Source: Aptenodytes patagonicus (Eukaryota; Chordata; Aves; Sphenisciformes; Spheniscidae). From it: 64,000 nucleotides of DNA. Of the stretch, positions 53,501 to 64,000 are shown piece by piece. The position numbers and the translations under genes were made by a program. Location: NCBI RefSeq assembly GCF_965638725.1, contig NC_134950.1, positions 166,074,853-166,138,852 of the forward strand. Direction: 5' to 3'. The notes below the pieces were generated by a model. The model saw only the letters and a list, made by a program, of their open reading frames with translations. It was not told the DNA's origin and made no database searches. Within the stretch, counting starts at the first letter, position 1. Each line of letters begins with the position of its first letter.

Positions 53501-56500
53501 CAGCAGCCAGCAGAGGTTTTGCTTGCAGAACTGTGTTCTCATTATATTCCTAAACAAACAGCTTTAGTACAGCGCTGCTCATACAGAGGGCATCTGCCTC
53601 AAGTGTATTGGCAAACTCAACCCATAGAAAGCACGATCCATCTAACTTATTCTTAAATTCACTCTGTGCAGGATGATTATTTTTTTAATTCGTTTTCTAA
53701 GACTAAGTGCATAGAAAAGGGCATTTCTGGAGGGTGCTTTTCTAGTGAGGAAGCAATAAATTCAGTGTAAAACAATCCCCTGCGCCGTTAGGCATGCAGG
53801 GGCCCATACTGCAGCCAGCTGGGCAAGCCTATCTGCAGTGTATAACATTTCCGAATAAGAGCCATGTTCCTATTAGACACACAGCAGGGTCGGTAAAGGG
53901 AGGGAAGGAGGAAGAGAGGGAGATGTACGTACACAATATAGCAAGATTTGTCACTTGCTGAACTACAAAACCATCTTCTAGGAATACACGGGGAATCCCA
54001 CAACCTTCCCTCTCCCCCTTTTGCTGTCTATGAGATGAGCATTTATGAATGAAGGATTTTAATTTAGCTCCTTTTCCATTCTAAACTGCCTATGTCCCAT
54101 CTCTCCTAAAGCCTGCACACACCTAGGGCATAGCAGCATTTTTGCAAAATCCTCTCTTTTTTGGGAATGCACATTTCTTCTCTCCCAAAGCCACTAGAGG
54201 GCATGGGCAAACCGAAGCAATATCCGATACGGTTATCACCGCCTGCTAAAGTTTTGCGGGCCGAGAATGATAAAATGGCATGTACGCAGCCTTGTACTCT
54301 GTCCTTCGTGTTTGCTTGCAGACACACAGATAAGCAATGACACACAGGAGCTGCTTTTTGTCGCCCTTATCCAGAGGTCCCATTTGCAAACAGATAAATC
54401 TTCCTTATTACGGCAAGCGTAAATGAAAACGAAACCAGCCGCGCTTTCTTTAAGGCTTGTAAAAGGAGTGGAGTTCCAGCTGTATTTTTAGCTCTCTGCT
54501 TTATTGGACTGCACTTGGCAGTGTCTCCTGGGTGCTCAGTAGTTTGGCAATTTTCCTCTTCTGACAAGTTAAAACCCCCCAAATCTCAGCTTTCCTGCCC
54601 TTTAATATTACTGAATGGTTCTTGCTCCTTTTAAGACAGCATGTGTGATTTCTGCTCCAATATCAAGTTCAAATATTTAACTTCTCCTGAAGGAGCCTAG
54701 ATCTGTTAGGCTCAGTGGTGGAGTAATGTCCCTTAAAAGTTCACTTAGGAGCCAAGTAACAGGAGCACTCTGGCAGCTGAGATCTTGGCCTGACTATACT
54801 CAAACATTGCCCTTTGAGTTCTAGAGGCAATTAAAAAGACACAGATCAAAGGCTTTGGGAAATGAGATTTTTTAAAGGGAGCCCCTCAAACCACTTCCAA
54901 AAATTACTCAGATGCTGAGAAGTGAAGTATTACAGTGCCTGGTGGTTTTGCAGTGCCTGATGCCTGGGCTGGGGGTCTAACTCTGTGTGCTCGGTGCATG
55001 GGCCATGGGGGCACCTGGGGACGTCACACGGGGTCCCAAATTCTCATCAGCCCCCATCCCTGGCCTGGGTTGAGCAGAGCTGGGAACTGTCGAGGACGTT
55101 GCTGCTCCCTGGGCCAAAAGCACTCCTGGGACAGCATTAGCAATTTAATGAGTATGCACGTGCCTTGCCACAACCCAAAACACCACAGCCATCCCATGTT
55201 CGTCCCCTGACATGACAGTGGTGACGGGCTGTCCCTGCTTCTGCCTGCAGCCGTGCAACTGCCCCTGGTCTCCACGGGGCAGCCGTGGCCATCGGGTGCT
55301 TGAAACCTCTTGTCACAAACTGCTCCGAAAGCCAGGCTGGACATTGCTCCTTTAAATTCTTCCTCCGCATGAGCAAGACCTGGACCTGTTCCTGCGACAG
55401 CCAGGAGGAAAAACATCAGGCTGCACCCGCAGGAGCAGGAGAATCAGGTGCTGGAGACGTACAGCTCTAATTCGGGGTCATTATCACGTCCCCAGTGCCA
55501 AGAGGAGTGTTTCTTTCCACGTTTCGACGACAGGAACAGCTTGTGCTGCTCAGCTGTGATTTATTGCATAGGATAAGAGGGAGGCGATAGCCTGGCAGCA
55601 CGCGGACAGGGTGCATGTGCTTCTCTTGTGCCTCATTTACCTCTCACTATCCAAGAGCCTTGCTAGAGCTACTTGTTCCCCAGCACTGCCAGGCAAAGCT
55701 GCGATCCCAGGAGCACACCTCGGGAAGCTCATGGAAAATGCAGTGCTTCATGCAGGTTTTAGTGTGTGGAGATACTGGGTGTCACAGCAATATAACATCC
55801 AATGGTATTGGGAAAACACGGCTGGGCACAGTGCTGTAATGCTCATATATAATGCTCCCATCCTTTTCTCCAAAGCGGGGTGGTGAGGATGCAGCCAAAC
55901 CAGGGAACGAACTAGATTTTGGAAAACTGGTTCTCCCCCACGTCTTTATGGAGAGCAGAAAAAGGACCAGGACACTTATCTCCTGGGGCTGGTCCCACCA
56001 GGTGTAGGGTGCTCCGGTGAGGTGTAGGACTGGCTGCAACATCCCCACCCTTCCTCCAGACCTGAGTGGGTCATTTAAGACTCATTTTAGGGTTTTTTTA
56101 ATATGATATCTCAGTGAGATACACAGTGTCTCTGGTCCCACGGAGGAGGACAAGCATTGCCCGAGAGCAATTTGGCCAGCTGAGAGGCTGGGCGAAGGAG
56201 GCAGCTGCCCAGTAGATGGCAATACTGCCATTCACTCAGCAGCAGCCTTGAAGGTATACAAGAAGCTGGTGGAAATGTGTGGATTAAGCAGCATTGAAAA
56301 CTCCTAATGGTCAGAGCTGTGAAGGAGAAAACTTAGTTCTATTAACTGCTTATCTGAAGTCTCACTTTAGCCAGAGCTCTGGCAAAACAAAGAATTTTTG
56401 CTGATTTATGCAGGGAAAACACTGAAGCCAGAATACTTACATTTATTCACTACATTTGGCACAACCCATTTCCCCAGATGCTGAGGACTCAGAGCTCCTC

Positions 56501-58204
56501 CAGAGATGATGACCACAGAGGGGCCCTCACATGGTGCGGAAACCAAACTGCATTTATCTTGGTGTGTAATTTGGGTTGATTTGGTGGAGAGGACACTTCT
56601 TTACAGTGTGATGACTTCTGTGATGTTGAACATCATTACCCCAAAGAATAAGGAATAACAGCCGAACTTTTTTTTCCCCATCCCGTAGCATTGACAGACT
56701 AAAACTCAAATGGGCCACGGGAACGTGTCAACGATTGCCAATTCTGCAGTGCTTTTTTATAGGAAAGTCAAGTCGTTCAACAGGTCTGAGTTAAAACCTT
56801 AGCACCTGCAAACTTGCTCATTTCCATGGAAAATGCACGTGCACGGGCGGAGCAGGTGCCTGTTACATTGACAGAGGTCTTGAAGCCAGCGGGGATGCAG
56901 CGGCACCACCGAGGATGCTTTTTATCGCCTTTGCAGAAGGCCTGGGGCAACCTTATCCTCTGCAGTGTCACGCTGCTCAGCCACGCGGTACAAACCTGCG
57001 TTTTTCTTCTACCAGCCGGACAAGCAATGAGAAAAGGTATTTTTTTCCCAATGCCCCTGCCTCCTAAGCGGACACAAGCCCTTTGCATGCAGGATCTGGC
57101 CCTAGAGCAATGCCCCCAGTGCTGCAGAGCCCACACCCCTGCCCTCACCTTGCCCTGGAGCTCCTGGGTTGTTTTTTTTTCCCTGCCGGAGATAAAGTCC
57201 ATCCTGCCCGTCGTTTTATAGCTGTTCCTGCCCAGAAAAGTCCGCAGGTGTCTCATTCCCGTGTGGCGCCAGGTCTGGAGGAGCCGAGCCTCGCGTCACA
57301 GCCCGTCCCCATCCCCGCCGTCGGTCGTCAGATGACTCATTCCTTTTCCGGAGGCTGCTCCGCCACCCGGGGAGAAATGCTTTCTAGTCTGGTGGCTACA
57401 CGCACGGTTCAACTCTTGTAGGCACCTAAAAATGAAACGAAAGCGAGCGATGAGTAATTCTGTGCTTCTGTGTGCTACAAGCTAGGCATACAGGGTGGCT
57501 GTATGGAGGGAAAAAAGAAAATAAATGAAAATGAAGAGGGCGATGAAGACCTAAGCAAGGTGGGGAGCTCACAGACGGATTTAACTGGGGTCAATGAATC
57601 CCCGATTCCCAGGGATGGGAAGGAGCACCACCGCCTGCTGTCAAACGGGGCGTGAGTCCCAGCTCTGTGTCTCCGGGTTGGAGCACATCCATCCTGGTGC
57701 GTGCTGAAAGTCAGCTGGCCTCAACCCCTCCATGGCCAGGGAGCAAATCGAGGGTTGCACCTTGTTGCACCCCTTTGAAGGCAGCCCTATAAAAGCAGCG
57801 TGGCCATGGCTTTAATGTCAACGCCTTGCAGAGGGACGATCCCGAACAAGCCGGGAAAGCTCCTCCAGGGCTTCGCCTGCCTGGCTCTTCAAAGCAAACA
57901 TGAACTCCTCTTGGCACAAAGAGGCTGTTATAAACTCTGCCGCTTCCCCGTGGAGACGCCGGGACAGCGGATGCTTGTGCCGGAGGCTGGTTGATGGGAT
58001 GAGGCACCTCGGGGCTGTTTCGGCACCGTCCCTTGGGGGGTGGTGGGTCCCTTGGCTGCGATGCCCTTTGCCGGGGCATGGCGCAAAGTCATCACCGTGA
58101 GCAGAAAACCCACCAGTGTGGCAGCTGGAGCTGTACAATGGGGGCTCTGCTCCTCCCAGTCAGAGAATAATCAACATAAGAGGGAATTACAGGCATAAGC
58201 CGCA

Positions 58205-58240
58205 TGAAATAAAATAAAATAAAATAAAATAAAAATAAGA
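58205..58240. repeat. (AAAAT)n microsatellite
   Basis: About five AAAAT units followed by AAAAATAAG in AT-rich DNA. Confidence 0.8.
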
Positions 58241-59688
58241 TAAATTTTTAAAAGGGCTTCTTTTCAGTATTGCTGCTTTTACGGCCCAGCAAATAATTTG
58301 TAACAAATAGTTTATTCAATTAATTGAGCTTCTCAGCTCTGAGGGTGGACGGCAACCTTCAGAAACGGATTCCCGCTGGAAAACTAGACAATGGCATTCT
58401 TGGGCCAATTTCCCTTGCTTTCAGGTCAATGTCAGCGGTTATGATTTATGCCCATACTGCCGGGCACAAGTCCTTGGGATAGGTGTGCATTTCTCCATCC
58501 AGGTTTCTGGGATTTATTTGGCTTTTCCTTTGCGCGATGGGCTGGTTCACATCCTCACCCTCTTCTTATTTCCCTGCTGTTGCCAGGACCAATCGCATTT
58601 TCTCTGCTTTTCCCCTGGGGCACAGGATCGTGGTGATGCTTCTTTTGGGTGCACCCTTCCAGGTCCCGGGGGTGCCGTGGGGCGATGAGAAACAGTTTGT
58701 GGCCTGCAAGTGAAAGGGATTTCTAGGGTTTTCCAAGGGTTTCCCAAGATTTCTCCTATATGCTCCTTGGCGATGGGGATGCTGCTGCCACCGCTGTCTC
58801 TTCCATCGTCCCGTGGAGAGGTGCAGCTACCATCCACAAGCCAAGCAGGCTTGGGAAACAACACAGCCGGACCCCCATGCACTGAATTTTACCTTTTTTA
58901 GAGAAAAAAAAAGGCACACTGTCACAACAGAGTGACACAGGTGGAGCAGGAAGCAACTTGAACAGGACAATTGTCACGTGCCACCACAAGATGATGTACT
59001 GGGGACATTGCAATAGCATGGCTGAGAAGTTGGAGATACCCTGGGAGCCTCAGGAGATGCTCTCCAGGACACGGGTCTTGCTCTGCCAAGCAAGAGGTTG
59101 CATCACATTCTTACCCTCAAATATATTAAGCAAATCACCAAAAAAGTCCCTTCTAGTCCCAGCCCTGGGAGAAACTGCTCTTGCCGGCCTAGACTCTCTC
59201 CTGGCCAAAATGTGCTATTTTAGCTCAAAATCGGAAAGCAGGGGCTGGCACTGGGTGCCGCTCTGTGAGGAGACCCGTCCCTGGACGAAGCCAGAGGGAC
59301 TTTGGGACACCCCTCGTGCATTTCCGACTGCCCCAAGAGCTTCCCCCACGTGACCTCCCAGGCCTTTGGTAGCGTCCCCAACCGCGTTTCAGTTTTGAGG
59401 TGACATCGAGGCTGCGATGGACCTGGGGACACCTTGGAGGCTACCTGGGAAGTCCCCCCCCCTTCGTGTACCCAACTGCCACGCATGGAGGAGGGCTCCG
59501 CAGGGATGGATGAGCTGCCTCGGCTCCATGCCTCCTCTAGGGAAGATGTCCCCTTTGCTCCGGGGACTGACTCTACGGCTGGTTTCCCACCACAGGACTG
59601 GCCCCACGCCAGCGCTCAGCCCCCCAGCCTCTCCCCGTGCCTTTCCCCCACGTGAGGGCATGGGGATGCTCTTCCCTGGGCTGCTTTT

Positions 59689-59710
59689 GGGGGGGGGGGG
59701 GGCGGGGGGG
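59689..59710 (+). repeat. G-homopolymer tract
   Basis: A run of 14 G, one C, then 7 G. It could form a G-quadruplex or be a sequencing-difficult site. Confidence 0.85.
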
Positions 59711-59992
59711 AGAAAAGCAACGGGGGTCCCCAAGCTCAGGAGAAGCCTCTTGGAGGACACCAGGCTGGGACAAGGGCTGCTCCTGCCCTAGTAGGATGCT
59801 CCCATCTCGACACTTGGGGTGGGAACCCCAGGGCACCCATTAGCTTCAAAAAGGGGCCAAAAAAAGCCAAAAACAACAAAAAAAAGGGACAACTAGGACA
59901 TACAATGAAGCATACACACCCATCATCCAAATTTTTGAGCCACAGTAAAGGACAAACAGGGCAAAGACGCTGACGTATTCAAACAAAATTCT

Positions 59993-59998
59993 TTTATT
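59993..59998 (-). terminator. Putative CSRNP1 polyadenylation signal
   Basis: TTTATT on the + strand is AATAAA in CSRNP1 sense. The sequence becomes dissimilar beyond it. Usage is inferred. Confidence 0.5.
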
Positions 59999-62238
59999 GA
60001 AAGTGTAATGGAAATTTCTTCATATTGCTTTGATGAAATGAGAGACAGCAGCTGTAGACAAATACGCTTTTTTATAAACAAATGCAAATGAATAAGGTAA
60101 AAATAAAGCATTTTTTTTTTAACTTGTACCTTTAAGCAACGTAATCACAATATATACACAAAGAAAGCTAAAATAAAGCTATGTTGAAACCAAAGCGTTT
60201 CAATCAATACATTAGATAATTACAGATTGTGTCAATAAATACCCAGTTTTTAAACTGTTTAACAGGCAACTTTTTACACAGATACCGAGAAGAAAAAAAA
60301 AAAAAAATTATATATTTACAATTCAGTGCCCGGGGGGAGTAAAAAAAAAAAAAAAAGAGAAAAAATCTTTTTTTTTTTTTTTTTTGGCACCAACACAAAT
60401 AAAAAGAATAAATTATAGAAAAAAATCCACGAAGGCAGGAGTCTATCCCCGTCATTCATTTAAAAAAAAGTGTGTGTATATATATAAAATATATGTATAT
60501 ATTTTATATATATAAATAGATATATGCAGAGAAACCGAGGAATGTTATAAAATATATTAGTGCCAATAAATACAGAATGGTACCAGACTTTCAACTGTCA
60601 GTATTTTTGATGCAGTCTGAAGGATAGAAACTACCACCTAGGAGATAAGTGAAGGGGATTTTTCAGTCTAAAGAAACGACGACGACAAAAAAATAATAAT
60701 AATATAACTCTCTCTCTCTCCAGGAAATCCTCCATCTGCCAGTAGTATTCCTACAGTCGCCCTCCTGCCTGGCGGGGAGGTCCCCGGGGGCGATGCCTCG
60801 CAGGAGGATGCGGCGGCGAGCACCCGCTCGCAGCCGTGACAGGTCAGCTCCGCTTCCAAGTTGACCGGGCTCAATACCAGAGAAGATGTATAATTAAATA
60901 GTAGTAAGAACGATTAAAAAAAACCCCAAACAACCCAGCCTTCGCCATATTCGTGTGCCAGAAGTTTCCTAAATTGCCGGCGGGTTTGCACGAGGCGCCT
61001 GTCGAATAGCAGGTACCCAAGGAGCACCATCCCCATCACGGGGATATAAACGGTTCAGCCAATGGAAAAATCCTCAAATCCCTATTTTGGGCCTTTTTCC
61101 CTCCATCTGGGTGGCTCTGCAGCCCTCGGGAGCTCCCACCAGCAGCCCACTCCTGGGGCCAGAGCTGCCGCCTCCCCCTGGTGCCGGCAATGCCAGGAAT
61201 CTCTCCCATGACCGAATCTCACATTTTCCAAGGGGGGAATTAAAGCCGGGAGGTTTTAAAGCCTTTTTTTTTTTTTTTTTTCCTCATACCGCTGGCATAG
61301 GCACTTAGTGTATCACTGACATACAGATTTTATGTCCAGTTACATCTCGTGGCCAAATAGTGTCATGTTCTCAGACTGATTTAAATAGCAAAGGGCCAAG
61401 AGGGCCCCCAATATCCCTTCTAAACACGATGACTTCTCTCATTTTAAAAAAAAAAAAACAAAAGCCTTCAAGTTTTTCAGCTTTGTTTTCAGGTGTTATT
61501 TTTTCTTCCCTCTAAAACCATACTCAAAGGATAAATAACCCAATAACCTTCATATCCATCTATTTTACTTGATTTACTCGATTTAGCTATATATAAAAAA
61601 AAAATAGTATAAACAGTCTGACCCACTAGATTTTGGAGCTGCGATACCCTCGACGTCGGGAAGTCCTAAGGAGCACTTGCTGAGGAGCGTGAGCACAGTG
61701 TTGCTGTTGTTGGCTTTGCTCTCCCAAAGCCCCCCCTGGGCCGCAAAGGTCCTTCTCGTTACACCCCCCCCTTGCTGCTAATGGTTCCTCTGCATATTCA
61801 GGCACCATAATTGATCGGGAAAGATCTCATGGCCAAATCCTTAGGAAATTAAATAAATTACAAAATAATTTATGAAAAGGGTTTGGGTTTTTTTTTTTTT
61901 TTTGTTTAAATAGAGCTAGTTCACGTTATTTCTTGGACAGTTGAAGGTTTTGCTTGTTTTCCTCTCCATAGCGATATTACGGAGATCAGACACCATCACG
62001 ACGTCTACTAGAGGGCTGATAGTAACCAAAGGACGCTGCAGCAACGTTTCCTCCAACCCTCCCCTCCCACCCGCTTGCATTCAGCTGTTTTAGGAATACG
62101 AAGTGAAGACCGAACAGCCAACACCTTTTAGACTCAGAAAAAAACCCAGGGTCGTCCTTAGGATGGGTGCTGCTGAAGACCTTATTGCCCTTCCAGGTCA
62201 CTGATAAACCACAGTGCTATTCATGTACTACAGGTAGA

Positions 62239-62252
62239 AAATAAATAAATAC
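62239..62252 (-). promoter_or_regulatory. AU-rich element in the CSRNP1 3' UTR
   Basis: AAATAAATAAAT on the + strand gives overlapping ATTTA pentamers in the transcript, the class II ARE pattern that shortens the life of immediate-early mRNAs. Confidence 0.55.
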
Positions 62253-62907
62253 AGATATATTATGCAAAAAAATATGATTGTACACATAATACATCTGAGG
62301 TATTACCAATTTAAATAAGGTTTCATGCTAGTTCAAGCTTCGGTGGCTAGTTAAATTCTGGAATTTGCAATAAATAGATGAAGAATGATTATGTATATAG
62401 TGTATGGATCTCTTCTGTAAACCTTGTCCGATTTAAACGTAAGAGCGTGTTGGGCTAACTCTTACGCAAACCACAAATTTTCACAATAAATACAGCTCCA
62501 AAAAGTTGTCTTAAAAAGTTCCTGCAACACTGAAACGTTTCTAGAAGGGGCTGTGTGTACGACTGGCAACATTAGCAAGGAGTATTTCTCAACAGGTCTT
62601 TTCATACAAAACACAAGGAAATTCATACGTGAAAGTCTTTGTCCCTCCCTCCCTCCCCACCCCACCATGAAAGTTTAGAAATTTTTGCACAAACAGCGAG
62701 AGAACTGATTGTAGCTGCAGTATGTCAAAACGTCCACGTTCTATAAAGACCAAAAATAGTTTGTTTGCTTAGAAAGTCTTTTTTGTGTTGTTTTTTCCTC
62801 CTTATTTTTGCGTAGCGCATCATCCTTCCGGGGAAAGTTTGCCCATCTGACCGTACTTCGGTTTTCCTTTTGGTGCTGGTCCTTCCCACCCCAGCCACGC
62901 GGGCGTT

Positions 62908-63891
62908 TCACACTTTCACCGTCTCCATCAGCGATGACTTGATGGCGTCCTCCAAAAGTTGATTGTCTGTGAAAGGGGCCGGGGTTTCGGGGACGGATTC
63001 GGACAAACCGATGAGGGACTCCAAGAAACAGGAGCCCTGATCTCCGGCTTGCGGGAAGCCGGGGAAATTAGGCAACTGAAACTGTAATGCTGAGAAGTTA
63101 TCGAGGTTCTCGTACTCCTTTAAGGAGTTGTAAAGGGGTCCCAAGTTATAGTCCGAGAAGGACTGGAAGAAATCCAAGGAGTCAGAAGAAAGGCTGAGGT
63201 CGGCGTAGCTCTTGGAGCAGGGCTCGGCCGGGGATGAGGCGCAGCAGGACAGCCCATCGCACCGCACGTGGGCAGCATCCTCCAGCAAACCTCCGCCGTC
63301 CTGGTTGGCGTTCTCATCCAGGCACTCAGAGAGGTGGGACAAGTGGCCGGGGACAGGCTTGGCCTCGCCACTGTGGTCCTCGATGAAGAAGTCAGCGGGG
63401 TGGAAGCAGCTCAGGTCATCCTGGCCGCGGCCACCCTCTTCCTCAGCATCTGAGTCGTTGAAGTGGAGGATGCGTGCCAAACCGTCGTCGTCCACATCTG
63501 ACTGGGACTTGTCGGAGGGGAGGCTCTCGTAGGGCTCCTCCAGGTCCTCGCTGAGGTGGGAGGAGATGGACGAGTCCGTCATGTCGCTGCTGCAGCTGTT
63601 CTCCCCCAGGGCCTCCAGGTCGGGGCTGAACTGGAAGGCGGGTGCCAGCGGCACGGCACGCTCCTCCAAGGAGCCCTTCCCTGCTGCACACCCCAGGGGC
63701 GGGAGCAGCTCCCGAAAAGGGGGCTCAGCCTCCACCACCTTCTCGCTGCTCTGCTGCTGCTTCTCCAGCTCCAGCTTCATGATGGTGTGGATGAAGTGGG
63801 TCTGCACGCGGGCCTGGTTGAACTCGATCCTGCCCTCGGTGTTGCCGCAGCCGTCCTTGGTGCAGCCGCAGGGGAAGGAGGTGTGATCCAT
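62908..63891 (-). CDS. CSRNP1: CSRNP1 (AXUD1), terminal coding exon
   Basis: Cysteine/serine-rich nuclear protein 1, an inducible nuclear transcription factor-like protein. The final exon is 984 nt, 327 residues plus stop. It starts at [20 protein letters not shown], preceded by an ACACCAG acceptor; in the family this Met is internal, following KCQ of the previous exon, so it is not the translation start. Next come [20 protein letters not shown], the [11 protein letters not shown] serine cluster (about residue 97), the acidic stretch [27 protein letters not shown], and the C-terminus [14 protein letters not shown] ... SLMETVKV. The N-terminal Cys-rich part lies beyond 64000. Frame intact. The minus-strand orientation after TTC21A matches human synteny. 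Confidence 0.95.
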   Translation of the reverse strand: MDHTSFPCGCTKDGCGNTEGRIEFNQARVQTHFIHTIMKLELEKQQQSSEKVVEAEPPFRELLPPLGCAAGKGSLEERAVPLAPAFQFSPDLEALGENSCSSDMTDSSISSHLSEDLEEPYESLPSDKSQSDVDDDGLARILHFNDSDAEEEGGRGQDDLSCFHPADFFIEDHSGEAKPVPGHLSHLSECLDENANQDGGGLLEDAAHVRCDGLSCCASSPAEPCSKSYADLSLSSDSLDFFQSFSDYNLGPLYNSLKEYENLDNFSALQFQLPNFPGFPQAGDQGSCFLESLIGLSESVPETPAPFTDNQLLEDAIKSSLMETVKV

Positions 63892-64000
63892 CTGGTGTGG
63901 GGAGAAGCAGAGGTGGAGGGTTAGGACCGAACCCAGCGGTGCAAAATCGAAACCGCCCGTGACTCACCTGCCCTGAGAAACCAAGTAACAGCTGAGGGGT

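Larger units (their letters stand above)
53501..59974. other. Intergenic, no gene supported
   Basis: Between the elastase/CR1 and the end of CSRNP1. From 55 to 59.8 kb GC content rises and many short open frames overlap on both strands. None has a recognisable domain, coherent splice structure or family match. It may hold regulatory DNA for CSRNP1, but that is not visible by eye. Confidence 0.45.
59975..62907 (-). other. CSRNP1: CSRNP1 3' UTR, long and AU-rich
   Basis: About 2.9 kb from the CSRNP1 stop to a candidate AATAAA (complement at 59993-59998), with no alternative gene. It has many poly-A/T and AT-rich runs (for example 60290-60560). On the CSRNP1 strand an overlapping ATTTATTTATTT element sits at 62239-62252 and a Pumilio-like TGTAAATA near 60309-60316. 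Confidence 0.7.

Noticed and set aside
55000-59900. Numerous 60-160 codon open frames on both strands
   Set aside because: They overlap each other in GC-rich DNA, with no homology, promoter or splice pattern.
63962-64000. Possible upstream CSRNP1 exon ending at a GTGAGT donor at 63967
   Set aside because: The preceding residues do not match the conserved KCQ end of the upstream CSRNP1 exon, and the implied intron would be under 80 bp.

Overview
This window is avian nuclear DNA. The evidence is several CR1 LINE copies, two 5-bp-TSD retroviral solo LTRs, GT-AG split genes, and gene content that matches the vertebrate block WDR48 - GORASP1 - TTC21A - CSRNP1 (human 3p22). All gene names come from recognising the conceptual translation; no search was run.

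Layout. 0.7-5.4 kb (+): the last four coding exons and 3' UTR of WDR48. 5.4-9.6 kb: gene-poor convergent spacer. 9.6-19.7 kb (-): a complete nine-exon GORASP1 (429 aa) whose first exon lies in a CpG island at 19.2-20.3 kb. 20.5-40.5 kb (+): TTC21A should follow divergently from that island, but only eight colinear relic exons remain. They carry an in-frame stop and at least three frameshifts, and most of the gene body between about 20.7 and 29.8 kb is gone. I read this as a decayed unitary pseudogene. Its dead introns hold a rearranged block of old CR1 with inverted and direct duplications (21.3-24.2 kb), an old CR1 (25.0-26.3 kb), a solo LTR (34.0-34.6 kb), a CR1 with a long open reverse transcriptase (36.0-37.6 kb), and a small CpG-rich segment encoding a mitochondrial-presequence-like first exon (39.8-40.0 kb) that I cannot assign to a known gene.

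40.5-46.8 kb: a second solo LTR of the same family, CR1 pieces, and otherwise nothing recognisable. 46.8-52.4 kb (+): a complete eight-exon pancreatic-elastase-type serine protease gene (279 aa) with TATA box and polyadenylation signal. It keeps the catalytic triad but has Glu in place of the oxyanion-hole Gly193. 52.7-53.5 kb: CR1 ending in an ATTCT microsatellite. 53.5-60.0 kb: no gene supported. 60.0-63.9 kb (-): long AU-rich 3' UTR and the 327-codon terminal coding exon of CSRNP1, whose upstream exons lie beyond the window.

The genes are functionally unrelated neighbours: a deubiquitinase cofactor, a Golgi stacking protein, a lost ciliary IFT-related protein, a digestive protease and a nuclear immediate-early factor. 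The most interesting points are the TTC21A loss, the orphan CpG exon inside its remains, the Glu193 elastase, and a permuted inverted duplication that looks like re-insertion of a circular intermediate.
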